NCBI GenBank assembly: GCA_034687125.1
Contig: JAQGBZ010000021.1
Span: 248,001-312,000, forward strand
Direction of reading: 5' to 3'
Length of the DNA stretch: 64,000 bases
Origin: Neelides folsomi
Taxonomy: Eukaryota; Arthropoda; Collembola; Neelipleona; Neelidae
Shown: piece by piece, positions 51,709 to 62,574 of the stretch
Position numbering within the stretch: position 1 is the stretch's first letter
How the letters are laid out: every line of letters starts with the position of its first letter
The notes under the pieces: generated by a model
Databases searched by the model: none
Seen by the model: the letters and a program-made list of their open reading frames with translations, nothing else
Told to the model about the DNA's origin: nothing
Made by a program: the position numbers and the translations under genes

Positions 51709-54700
51709 GTAAGTATTTAATTCTTGGAAGGTTGAAGTTTTTTAGGAAAGAAAAGTCAATTCTCCACGCACAACTTTTTGGCTGACGATGAGTGGAGAAA
51801 GAACGAAGTTTTCTGGGGAATTCCTCTCAATGAAATGAATGAACCTCGTTTGACTTGATTTGACTCCATCACTTTTCACTTTCTCCTCTTCACCAACTCC
51901 GACAACTGAACAAGTGATCCAGAATACACTGGAGGAGAAATACAAAATGTATACCGTTGGGATATGAACAGTTTTTTAAAGAAATCCTATGCATCTCGTA
52001 TCTTGAATACTAGGCTTAGATAAAAGTGAATGCCAATGCGAGGAGGATTGACTATGAATATAAAGGAGAAGGAAATATTGGAATGTATAGCGAACTAAAT
52101 GTGTGAAATCTATTGTAGTCCAAAGTCAAGGAATTTAGGAGAAAGTGTATTCGTTTTTATCTAATGGTTTCTAACATGACGGTTGGATCTCGTAGAAGTC
52201 CTGGGTTGGTAAGTCGGTTTCTTTGTTTCGTTCTTTCCTCCTCCGTGACTTTTTCTCCCACGGAAAGTTACTTTGAAAGTCAAAGGGTGAAAATTTCACG
52301 GCTATCTACACGGATCCATTTATTAGACCGAAGTTTTCTATATGCCTGACAAAGTGGTTCCCCATCACTTCACACGTCTCCTTCCCGAAGCTCCCTTGGC
52401 TTACCTTTTCCCTTCCAACATTTCACTCACTCAAACTCAAATGCTCTAATATGAAGTAGATTTTATTAAATTTTTCAATTAGAAACAAATAAAAGATTCT
52501 AAGAATGTGATTCTTTAAATCTTGATTTGATTTGCATTCACAATAGTGGACCAAGAATACAAAGAAAAAGTTTTAAGCAATTTGAGATAAAAAGACAATG
52601 CAATAAGCTAGGCACCAATAAAAAAAATTATAATATTATTTGGATTTATTGAATTATTAAGATTAATGATATTTTTAAATATTAAATAGTTTCACCATAC
52701 AATCCAAGAAAAATTCAAAATACACCTTCTACGATGTTTTATTATTTGATTACTTTTAAGTTACATTATAGGTGATTACACTTGAGCCAAGTGAAGGAAA
52801 TGCAATTTTACATATCACAATAGAATGATTTTGAATTCAAGAATTCTAAGGAATTCTGAAGGGAACTTTGTGAGAATTGACATTAAGAAGAGAAGACATT
52901 GTTGTAACTTCGGAATGATGTTGAAGTATGAAAACTATTCTCATCTATTATCTTTAATATTATATAATGTAAAGTATTATTATAATGAAAGAGATCACGG
53001 CTCAAAAATATGCACATATTTTACAAGTGAACCATAAATGCCAAGAGAAATGGCTTCCTTACAACTTCAAACCCCCGACTCGACTCCATTCCCCCAACTT
53101 CTGGCATTACAAATGCAGAGTAGTTTCCATCCAGAGAAAAAAAATATTATTTCATTTTTAACGACCACAAACAATTAAAGAAAGGAGGAGATAAAAAACA
53201 AGAAAATAAGAAACATGATGCAAAAAATGCAAACTCGGAAAAGGGGAAAACTTGCGTAAAAGACAGTTAAAATGGGCTAAGTTTTTTGTGTTAAATTGAA
53301 TAAATTGAATCTCATATTATAATTCCTTATTTCTATCAAATCTAAATGCAAGAGAATAAAGAGGAAACTGTGGGGAGATATGCTCGAGATAATAATGGAA
53401 AAGCTCAAGTTTATATTATATATTACATAGAAGGGGAAGATGAGCTGGTGTTTCTGCATCTTCTTTATCTCTCATTTTCTTAATGGGTTGTGGGTTGGTT
53501 TTAACGTGAGTTTCTCCCCCGAATAAACGCATAATGTGCCCATTAATGGAAGCCCCCTCCCCATAAATCCGAGTTACTTATAAATATTTTATTAACATGA
53601 TTCCTCTTTCACTTCTCAAATCTGAACACCATCTTCCTCTTATTCCACATGAAGAATCCCAGTGTTCACATCAAAGAAACTCCTTGACTTTCCCACCATT
53701 CATTTCCTCCTTCGAGGGCTCAAATTATCCTTGGAGCATTACTTATGAATGAGTAATTAAATCATTCATTATGCCCCTCCAAAAGCCCCAATTTCTTAAT
53801 TGCTCCCTTACAACTTTAATTCCCGACACTTATAATCCTATTTACTCAAACACACACTCGAGACACACTTACACGCAGTTAATGAGAAATTACAATAATG
53901 ACTTCCTAATGAACTCCTTTAAACAAAACATTCGTCTTTCACGTTCCATGTACTTTGTCAGCGTAAATCATTATTACGACCAATCTGAACAATAACCAGT
54001 CAACATTTCTCTATATTTCCCCGCATTAGTGTAAATACCTTATTACTTCCTAGAACATTCAAGTCTGCAAAACTTAGTCTTTAGTTAAGAATTAGAGCGT
54101 CAGATTTGAGTGGGCTTATTTAGTTTTCCTACTGCGATGTATGAAAGCATGGATCGCATCGCGATGGCACAAAGAAGTTAAAATGTGTGAGCATTTAATA
54201 ATTATCGGTGAAGATGTGAGGACGTGAGTGGAGTTAGGTGTAAAAAAAGTTGAAATGATATTCTTAAGGATGATAAAGTGGAGATAAAGAAGGGCATATG
54301 GGGACGAGTCAAAGGAAGAGTTGAAAGTCATTCTTGTGGCTTAAAGAGTCGAAGTTTGGAGAGGAAATGATCTCCCGTATGAATTTCTAGCAGCTTTTCA
54401 ACGAGACCTCCCCGCGATGGATTCAACACTTGAAAAGAAGTGAAGGTTTGGAATGGAGGGAGAAGCGAACGTGAGGAGATTTCAAACAAACTCGCCCTTC
54501 TTTCTTAGACTCATCCGCTTTCGCCATGAGACATCTCAGGACTCTAATCTCATTACAGGGAAAGTCGGTCACTGAAGGAGTCAACTCAGCCCCTCCTTCA
54601 CTTTCATCTCCCGATTTAATTCTAATTTATGAATATATATTTTTAAAATGAAAACTTCCACCCTTCCACCTTTCTTCAAAAAGAAAAGATTGATCTTTTC

Positions 54701-55098
54701 ATTTCCACTAAATTCATTTCATTTGTAATTCAATTTTACAAGATCAATTAATTTTTTATTGGAATTTTATAATAAAGCTCAAGACTATTTGAAAATGATT
54801 TATATGTAATATCATCATACACTGATTTATATTTAATAATTACGTTTAATTATATTTATTTATTCGTATTATTCAGAATTTAAAAAATTAAATTACGATT
54901 ATAAGATACAGTACAGGTATATCTATCAGTATATGAAAGCGCCATGTCAAAAAATCGTGAAACTACGTTCATACTTATCACATTAAAATTAAACGAGAAT
55001 TTTATATACGATAAATTTAACATTCGGTCTTTATGCCTTCGCAGGGTGGGAGAGAGCGAGAGAAATCCTCATAAAGGAAATGTAAGGACTCTTCACAT

Positions 55099-56405
55099 TC
55101 ACATCAACTCCCCAATCTCAGCTCTTGTATGGATAATCTCCACACTCAAAGATTCCATGATCAAGGCAAATAACACTCCTACAATTCCCATAAATCCCTC
55201 CAAGCACTCTCCCTAAATTAAACTTCCCCTGGATCCATATCTTCAAAATTTGAATTACGACCTCATCCATGTAAAAATTGAATATAAATAAATATGTCAC
55301 CTCACTCCATTGAATTTCACACGTTTATAAACCATAATTCCTCAAAGAGCATATTTCTCTTTTCACCAAATATGAATAAAATATATGAATTTATGTAAAA
55401 AAAATTAAAATGCGAGAAATAAATTGATAAAATTGGACAAACATTGTTAATAGGAAATCTACAATTACATAGATTGAAATTCTTTTACGCAAGAAAGGCG
55501 GAAAAATAAAATGCGAATATTTTATGTATGAAGAAGAAAAGGTCAGTGAAAGAAGGAAAAGGAATTGAAAAATTTACTGGTTGAGGGAGGTGGAGAGGAA
55601 AGTAATTTTTCGGTATTCATTTCGAGTTCCAATTCACAAAAGGCCGACCACTAGACCAACCCGCCTGTGAGAACTCAAACAAGTGTTGAGAATTTTTATT
55701 ACTCGCCTCGGCGAAATAACCTATAGTTGGAGTCAAAAGGAAACTACTGAGGTGTGTATTGCCACTAGGGTTCAGTAAATACATAGACAGGGAAACTGAT
55801 CAACAATTCCCAATTTTGAAACCTTCGATTTCCCCCAGTTTACACGTGTACACAAACCCAGGCCCTCATATCACGCTTTATTGTCAGCCTCCTCCAAACC
55901 CAATTTCAAATATAAAATGGCCAAAAACAACGGTTCAAAAAATACCAACCTTCTGCCCTTCTACTTTCTTTCCCCCACATAAAATTTTGTTTTCTTCAAC
56001 AGTGTATTGAACAAGGGAAAGATTAAAAATGTAAGGAGTGGGTTGATGAGAACAAATTGAAACGACGTAAGCTGTAGACAGGAGGATGATATCGACTATC
56101 ATAAACCAAGTTTAAAATTTGAAATGTACGGAAGAGAGGGAAATAAACAAGAGTGTGCAATTTAAAACCTCTCCAATCCCTTTGTAAGAGTCATTCCGTG
56201 GAAGTTTGAAATAAGGAAACTTACGATCTTTTCACTCATGTTCCCATATACCCATTGTATACCCAAACTGAGGGAATTATCTTTTACGGCTCCACCAAAA
56301 TCCACCATTCGCGAGAGTGGAAAGAGGAGTATGAGAGAAAGGCATATAATCACACATGCTATTATTATGTAAGCCAACATGATGAGAAATGAGAAGGGGA
56401 GTTTC
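55099..56405 (-). other. Candidate membrane-protein exon cluster, very tentative
   Basis: Three minus-strand open pieces lie in order. Piece 1 (56405-56225) follows the acceptor TTCCTACTCTTCATTCAAG and encodes KLPFSFLIMLAYIIIACVII, then SLGIQWVYGNMSEKI, ending at GTAAGTTTC. Piece 2 (56111-55938) encodes TWFMIVDIILLSTAYVV followed by a polar stretch. Piece 3 (55212-55099) encodes a hydrophobic GFMGIVGVLFALIM, a polar tail and TGA. The order of hydrophobic segments resembles the M1, pore, M3, M4 layout of ionotropic-receptor-like channels. Against this, splice phases between pieces 1 and 2 do not fit the obvious signals, the S1 half and key ligand residues were not found, the opposite strand is equally open, and T-rich DNA encodes hydrophobic runs by chance. 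I regard chance as the default. Confidence 0.07.
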
Positions 56406-56870
56406 CTTGAATGAAGAGTAGGAACCCCTTTGAGAACCAACGATCCATTACTCAATTTATTTCAAATGTTTCAAACTACCAAAAGCGAACTCTCCTTTCT
56501 AACCCGTAAAGTCAGGGTTGTATTTATCAGGAGAGAAGCTTATATGGGGAATTTTGCTCTAAGCTCATTACTTTCAGAAATTCAAAATCCGATGATAAAC
56601 TTGTAGCTTACTATAAGAGTAAATAAGTAAATGAATAGTTGAAACAAGTAAAGCGAAGGTAGAAAAGTTGAGCTTTGTGCGTACTATATAAATATTTAAT
56701 ATAACTTGTTAACAAAAACATGGCCTATATGTATGGAAAATATTTTTTTACAAAGTAAGAAACATAAAGCGGCTTCTCTTTAAAAGCCTAGTTAATTGAA
56801 ATGGAAGTGATTAGGGAAAAGAAACTCTCAAATTGGCATTTAAAACCAGCAATTAACAACATAATGGCAC

Positions 56871-56911
56871 ATGTTATTTTGTTCTTTTCATAAAAATGAA
56901 CAAAATAACAT
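56871..56911. repeat. Long perfect inverted repeat (hairpin)
   Basis: A perfect 14-bp arm, ATGTTATTTTGTTC (56871-56884), pairs with GAACAAAATAACAT (56898-56911). Four more T-A pairs (56885-56888 with 56893-56896) across a one-base bulge leave a 4-nt loop. Total paired length is 18 bp in 41 bases, the longest hairpin I found outside the MITE. It could be a stem-loop RNA, a small MITE core or a cruciform-prone site. Confidence 0.6.
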
Positions 56912-57385
56912 TTCACATGGGACATATTTATATTTTCTTTTGGAGAAAAGTATAATAGGCGAATTATGAATATATGTAAATTATACATATTTTATAATTT
57001 GATTGCAAGTTTCAAGTTAGACATAAAAAGGAAGCCTTACAAGCCTTAAAGTTAGGTTTGCTCAAACAAACTAGGAATGAGTTCATGAGAATTGTGAAAT
57101 TTGAGCTATTTGAGAGAGAAATTGGTTTGAAATAAAATACTCTTTTGGGGTTATGAGTGGTGGGAGGAATGAAAAAAATTCAAAAATAAGAGCAAGTGTA
57201 TTTAAATAATTGAATAAAAGAGGAGGAGATCTTTGAAGAAGAATTTCTAATATCGAATTTTCTCAACCGAACATAAGTTTCCCTTAATGGGATTTTGGGA
57301 GAAATCATACATTATAGAGTGTTGGAAAGCCCATCTGGTCCCTGTTACAAATTTCTATCTTTCTCCTTCGTGAATTCACCCTAAG

Positions 57386-57659
57386 GGAAATAATTATCCC
57401 TTCCCCATATGCCATTTGGGAAGGAAATCAGTATTTCGACTCACTAAATAACCCCTTGTGGCTAATACAAGATACTTGGAGGAATAAAAGTCTTCATTTG
57501 TTACTTCATCGACTTCGGCTCCAAGCACGTTTGAACATTTCAAAATATGAAGCCAAAAAATTCACATGTAATATTAAGATGAAAGATGCATGGAATCAAA
57601 TGATCAAATGTCCCGAAGAGTTTAATACATATATAGAACGAAAATCGCAATCGCAATGA
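57386..57659 (+). other. Candidate terminal coding exon, family unknown
   Basis: The reading frame is open from 57318 to a TGA at 57657-57659 (about 113 codons) without an early ATG. A pyrimidine-rich stretch, TTTCTATCTTTCTCCTTC, followed by CCCTAAG ending at 57385, could be a 3' splice site. The exon would then start inside the frame with one carried-over base. The downstream peptide includes LWLIQDTWRNKSLHLLLHRL and later KDAWNQMIKCPEEF, with four tryptophans and an amphipathic basic run, which is unusual for random AT-rich translation. No family is recognised. It ends about 660 bp before the exon candidate at 58319, so with its own stop codon the two would not be one message unless an alternative donor is used. 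Chance remains likely. Confidence 0.18.
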
Positions 57660-58074
57660 AAGTATATATTTATAATAACTGAACTTCGACTTTTAGACTA
57701 TCACTTGTATGAGTCTGCCATATTGTATGGTTTTTGTATCGCTTCCATGAATATTCCCTGACTCCCATCATTTTCTTTTCAAGGGGGAAGATTAGAGATC
57801 CGCTGAGAGAGAGAGAGGATGGAAAATCTCTCTATTTTTATACCCCCATTGAGTAAGATATCCATTTGAGGAAAATCCCACATGTCTACTATGGATTCCC
57901 TCAGGTGACTCTTGGCGAAAGGCTCAAGAATCACGATCTGTAGCTTTTTCAACATTGTAATACATACAATGAGGCTGATGGAGCCATATTGTGGTATATT
58001 AGATAACCGGATTGTAGACCTTCTGTATATTAAACATATTTACTTATCCTTCCTCAAATTCTTCAAATAACACT

Positions 58075-58085
58075 GTATGGTATAC
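58075..58085 (+). repeat. GTATGGTATAC motif copy 4
   Basis: Exact copy at the edge of an AT-rich stretch, about 235 bp upstream of the acceptor of the exon candidate at 58319. A ten-base relative, TATGGTATAC, lies at 62351. Confidence 0.5.
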
Positions 58086-58318
58086 TGATGGGAGGAAGGT
58101 TTAGCAATGCATAAGGACTTAATATGAATATTGGATTTTATAAACGAAATTCTTAAGGTCTAAATATTCTAGATATGGCATAATATAAAAAAAGGGTCTG
58201 AAAAGGAAGATGTTCGCAATATTGGGAAACGATGAAAAAATGATGGGGAAAGGGTAATTGAACCTGTAGAGGCGTTGAGGAGAACTGAGAGCCCTTCGTG
58301 CCCTTCTCCTATTTACAG

Positions 58319-58654
58319 ATTTTGGAATGGGAAAGATCGTCAACGGTCGTTTGTAAAGCTCGAGAAACCCGATTTATTCCTTTTGCTCGAGAGGATGTTG
58401 GGAGAGTGAAGTACATCAACATCATTTCGCCTCTCGACTCCCGAGATCCCCAAATATTTATACATGGCCACATTTTTAGGAGAAAGGAACGGCAGCTGGT
58501 TCCTTTCTCTCCCTTTCACCAACATCCTCGTTCTTACAATTTCCAAGGCCTAGTGCCCCAGAGGACCCAGAAAGCTTACGAAATATCTCAAGTGGGCCAT
58601 CAACAGCCAACGGATCAGAGCGGAAACTCAAGCTGTCAACGAGCTACGGAATGA
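58319..58654 (+). other. Candidate terminal coding exon, family unknown
   Basis: An open frame of 111 codons begins right after a good-looking 3' splice site and ends in TGA. The acceptor has a branch-like CTGAG near 58286, then the pyrimidine-rich CCCTTCGTGCCCTTCTCCT and TTTACAG ending at 58318. The predicted peptide starts ILEWERSS. It is charged and fairly balanced (RETRFIPFAREDVGRVKY, then a Q/S/T-rich tail ending CQRATE), which is less K/N/I-heavy than most random frames here. I see no signal peptide, membrane segment or domain I can name, no upstream partner exon, and no obvious AATAAA soon after the stop. It could be chance: other frames of similar length in this window have no splice support. 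It is the best single exon candidate in the window. Confidence 0.22.
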
Positions 58655-59473
58655 CGAAGGACCCACAAATACATTTTTCATCCTCCTTCTCAACATCATC
58701 AAAAAATCAACTCCGCTCGACCTCTCAATCTATTTATTCAAAAGCTAAAATAGAAAACACATCGACCAAACTTTTTCCAATATGCCGGTTTGAGTTATTT
58801 TATAAAATGATTATAAGAATTCATTCACTAATTATTATATAGATAGCCTTTGTAGACGAAATCAGTTAATTAAGAAAGGTGCTTTAATTGCAAGAATTGA
58901 TTATATTTATGAAATCGATTTTTACCATTGGATGAGATATGTTTTAAAGAGAAAATGAATGTTGTGAATCGCAACTTGTAATGAATAAGATAATGTTCAA
59001 ATTTGTGTCATTAACCTGTTGGTGTCCATTGTGATGAAGCGGAGACGAGGACGAGGGCGAAGATGAATTCCCTGCAACCCCACAGCCGGGCCGGGAGACA
59101 ATTTAGGAAAGTGGTTCTCCTCATCATGAACACTCAATTCCCAGCTCCAATTTCAGCCTTATTGAAAAATGAATAATTTCAGTAATTGGCTCCTTTCTTC
59201 CCTCTTTAATTACTCAAGATGATGAATGAGGATGAATGAAGGAGTCAATATTTAATTAATAACCTTGCTCGCACTTATAGTTATCGTGAGAACCTCCTCA
59301 TTCCAACTCGGTTTATTCGGTTGTCTCGAGGAGAATGGAAAATACTTGGATAAATTTCCCCGCCGCCGCTTGGATTTCTCTTCACTGCGGATCGATCTTT
59401 GGAGGAGAGCAGCACTGAGTGAATATTTAATGTTGCTGCAGATGAAGAATGTTTATTTTATATAATTGAATCT

Positions 59474-59512
59474 TTGGACTTATACTCAGGAGGTCGGAGG
59501 TTCAAATTGAGC
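59474..59512 (+). other. tRNA-like 3' half (SINE or tRNA-pseudogene remnant)
   Basis: The segment fits tRNA positions 27-65 by spacing. It has a 5-nt stem TTGGA, a 7-nt loop CTTATAC (T33 and A37 kept, anticodon position TAT), the return stem TCAGG, a 5-nt variable region AGGTC, the T-stem strand GGAGG, and a T-loop TTCAAAT that matches TTCRANT. The box B-like GGTTCAAATTG is 9 of 11 to consensus. The distal T-stem strand does not pair and no D-arm lies upstream, so this is not a functional tRNA. A degenerate tRNA-derived SINE end is the likeliest origin. Confidence 0.3.
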
Positions 59513-60200
59513 TTAAACTCAAAACGTGATAAATGGGAAAGTATTTATTATTTTTCCATTTTATACACACACGCTATGCAGTCTGGTGACACGGTCTGGA
59601 GAAATACGTAAACAGTATTTAATTTTAATTTCAATTGGCTTATCGACCTCAAAATGCAGTACACAGTACACAGACACAATGTCCAAAGGATATTTAATTA
59701 AAACGAGTGGGTTTACCGGCAAATCACTGAATTTCACACGAACGTCTTCACAACGTCACTTCATTTTCACATTGGGTTTTTCACAAGTTAGCTGGAGAGC
59801 TTCGAGGTGTCTACAGTAGTTGTCAATACACTTTAAATGCTTAATAGTGCCTATTAACTCACGCTTACTTAATTGTATTGAGTTGGGTTCGGTGGAAGTG
59901 GAAGAGAAAATGAGAAAACGAGAAAATTGGAGAGGCCGGGAGAGCGTGTTTCCTTGTCGAGAGACGCGGAGCAACTGACTCCCTTCCTCGGCTCACCCAA
60001 ACCCTTCCCTTTCAAAACAAAGGAAGAAAGTTGGGGTTTCCTCACGGCTTTCTTCAAATGCTTTCTCCTGACTATCACCTTTCATTAAATGTCCAATTAA
60101 TTATTAATTTCATTCTTTTCTTCAATTTTCGTTTGATTAAAATGCACTGTGCTACACATATACTCATTGTGCTATAAAATAAAACTAATAAAGTTCGATA

Positions 60201-60218
60201 AAAGTTTTTAAAAACTTT
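60201..60218. repeat. 18-bp perfect palindrome
   Basis: AAAGTTTTTAAAAACTTT is a perfect palindrome with no spacer, inside the AT-rich block 60090-60800. Confidence 0.7.
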
Positions 60219-60567
60219 GTTTGAATTTGAAATATTGAAATGCAGTTTATTATAATGTTCAAGTCCAATTAAAATAAAAATTTTCTGCACTGAAGTCTGG
60301 GATTTCACAACATTAGACAAATTCAAGTTTTTGAAATTTGGGTAAAAAGTAACTTTATAAAAAAGTTCTATTAATATTCGTGCTTTAGATCATTATTTTG
60401 TTACTAATTGTGCTTAAATCGATATACTTTTTTACACTTACTTGAAAGTACCTACATAAAAACCCACCTTAGGGATAAATAAGCTAAAAAGTTATTTGTA
60501 ATTATTAAAGTAAAAGTTCGATGCTTGAAGTTTTTAATTTATTTTATATAGTCATGCTTTATAATGA

Positions 60568-60590
60568 TTAATTAAATAGTTAATTAAATA
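60568..60590. repeat. AT-rich tandem duplication, 12-bp period
   Basis: TTAATTAAATA at 60568 recurs at 60580 within the long AT-rich block. Confidence 0.5.
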
Positions 60591-62554
60591 ACCCCTGATA
60601 AAATTAATAAATATCTGTTTGTGTTTCACAATTTTAATCATTTAATTGGACGAAAATTATTAAAATTATTTACATCATTTATTTACCCAAATACAATGCA
60701 TTTTATTCGGCATTTTCAAAATTAATTTTAATAAATAAAGTAATTATTAAAATTTTCCCTAAAATTTGTTTGTTTAAGCTTTAATCTTTGTTAAGAGTAG
60801 ATGAAAGGAATATAAGTAGAAATTCCATCCAGTTGGACACAACGGAGCGCAGTCTCCGAAATAGAACCATAAAACGTGCAAGTTTGGCCAACACGGATTC
60901 GGAGATCAAAGTGAGCCAAAGGCCCTCTCTCGAACTCCATCCAGATATTTAAATCCACTCTTCAGTTCTAATACTCGTCAAATAATCTTTGAACACTTCA
61001 GACAAACTATGACAAAAGAGTCTCAAATATGTATTCTATAACATTTATATCATTACGTAAGCATCAATTCAAAAAGCTTAATAATTTAATTAATATAAAT
61101 CTGACATTACGTAATGGTAAAATGTTACACTGTACATCCTATTAATATCAGCGTCAATTAACTTGAACCTTTCAAATCCCTACTAATTGAAATCCGATAT
61201 TTGCCTCTGTGTAAACAACACAACAACACTCATTGTAAAGCTTTCAATAAGTCAATGAGAGAAATTATTCCATGAAGTTTAATTTCCTCTTGAATAAGTC
61301 CCCTGGTTCCCTTTGAAATTAAAAGAGGATCGATGGAAGGAAAAGTAAATGAATTTCATCCCTGATGGTCTGAAGTCGAAAAAGGAAGTTTATTGCTCTT
61401 CTCTATTTACAACTTCCCAAAGAGGAGAGGAGAAAGTGATGAAAAACAATAACTTCCCTCCGCCGCTCCTCTCTTTTGTATCTCGACCGTCTCGACCAAG
61501 GATGTTGAAGGGAGAGTGGAAAACATTTATTATGTCTTTTTAACCTCTCTCGACACCCACCTCCTTTTTCCTCCTTCACTTTCATGGTTTTCCCATCAAA
61601 TATTTTATATTCATTCTTACTTATGTTTAATCAATGAGCATATTATGAATATTTTTTATTTAAGGGATTGTAAATTAATCAAATGCTAATGAACTACAGA
61701 GTTTGGAATCTGGAAAAGATTATTGTTGTCAAATATTATTTTTATACATTTTTCCATTAAATTGAACAGATTTGATTAAATTAAAAAGAGAGAATGAAAA
61801 TATTTATTAATACAATTTTAATTAATTAAAAGGATTATTTTATTCATAGCAGCCAGAGATTTTCAATTTCTGAAAAGGGAAAAGGTAATGAGTGGAAGGG
61901 TGAGAGAGAAGAGCTTATTATTAAAATCCCTCGTGTGTGTGAAGAAATCTGTTCTTCAAACAACGTGAAGGTCTCTTCAATAATTCATCTACTCACTAGG
62001 TACCTATTACCTTGTACATATTAGATGCCCATTTTTGTGTAAAGTCAGAGTGTTCACAAAGATCGATGGGGCTATAAAAACTCATTTTGAACTTCTTATC
62101 ATCTTGATGAATGATTAAAGAACAGTTTTTAATTCTTCTGTGTAGTGACGCGGATGGCTTCCTCTAATCTCTACCAAAAATAATCAGTTTCGCTTTGATT
62201 ATTATAACAAACTTATAATTCACATCTCTCTGTATTATCTCTGCCGTGTTTTCTCCAGCTATGGTTTTATTGGTAAACATCATAGCTTTCATGTACAAAT
62301 TGAAATTAGTATGAATTCCTATGGTTAAGCTCTATTCAGTAGTTAATATCTATGGTATACGCGATACATGTTTTGTCACAATCACAACAAATGGGTTGAA
62401 ATTTACAGGGATAGTAAATTCATGAAATTGTTTAAATTTAAGGAAACTCATTAGAACCATCATGTGGGATGTGTATTGATTAAAACATGGGGTTGATTCA
62501 TGTTTGTCCAAAACATGAGAATGTGGAGGAATCAAGGAAAGACCAATTGTGTCG

Positions 62555-62574
62555 TGGCTCAGCGACTGAGAGCT
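62555..62574 (+). other. tRNA D-arm / box A-like sequence
   Basis: TGGCTCAGCGACTGAGAGCT has T8, a 4-bp GCTC/GAGC stem, A14, G15 and A21-like positions and a 9-nt loop, as in the D-arm of a tRNA or tRNA-derived SINE head. A weak box B-like AATTTGACTCA follows at 62586, about 13 nt too close. Probably a decayed fragment or a coincidence. Confidence 0.15.

Larger units (their letters stand above)
49501..54940. other. Non-coding segment
   Basis: AT-rich islands at 50050-50440, 50690-50830, 51430-51580, 52430-52830 and 54600-54940. Three GAATTC sites are packed at 52833, 52841 and 52851. A purine-rich run lies at 53160-53250. Only the short ATG-to-donor piece at 51661 has any exon-like feature. 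Confidence 0.55.
54941..59060. other. Segment with the most exon-like frames
   Basis: This 4-kb stretch holds the two + strand exon candidates (57386-57659, 58319-58654), the tentative minus-strand membrane-like pieces and the 18-bp hairpin at 56871. AT-rich islands at 55280-55480, 56580-57020 and 58000-58200 separate them. It is where I would look first for a real gene. Confidence 0.4.

Noticed and set aside
56225-56300. SLSLGIQW as an organic-anion-transporter motif
   Set aside because: The residues before W resemble that family, but the conserved PGP block that should follow is absent in the frame and in nearby splice options.
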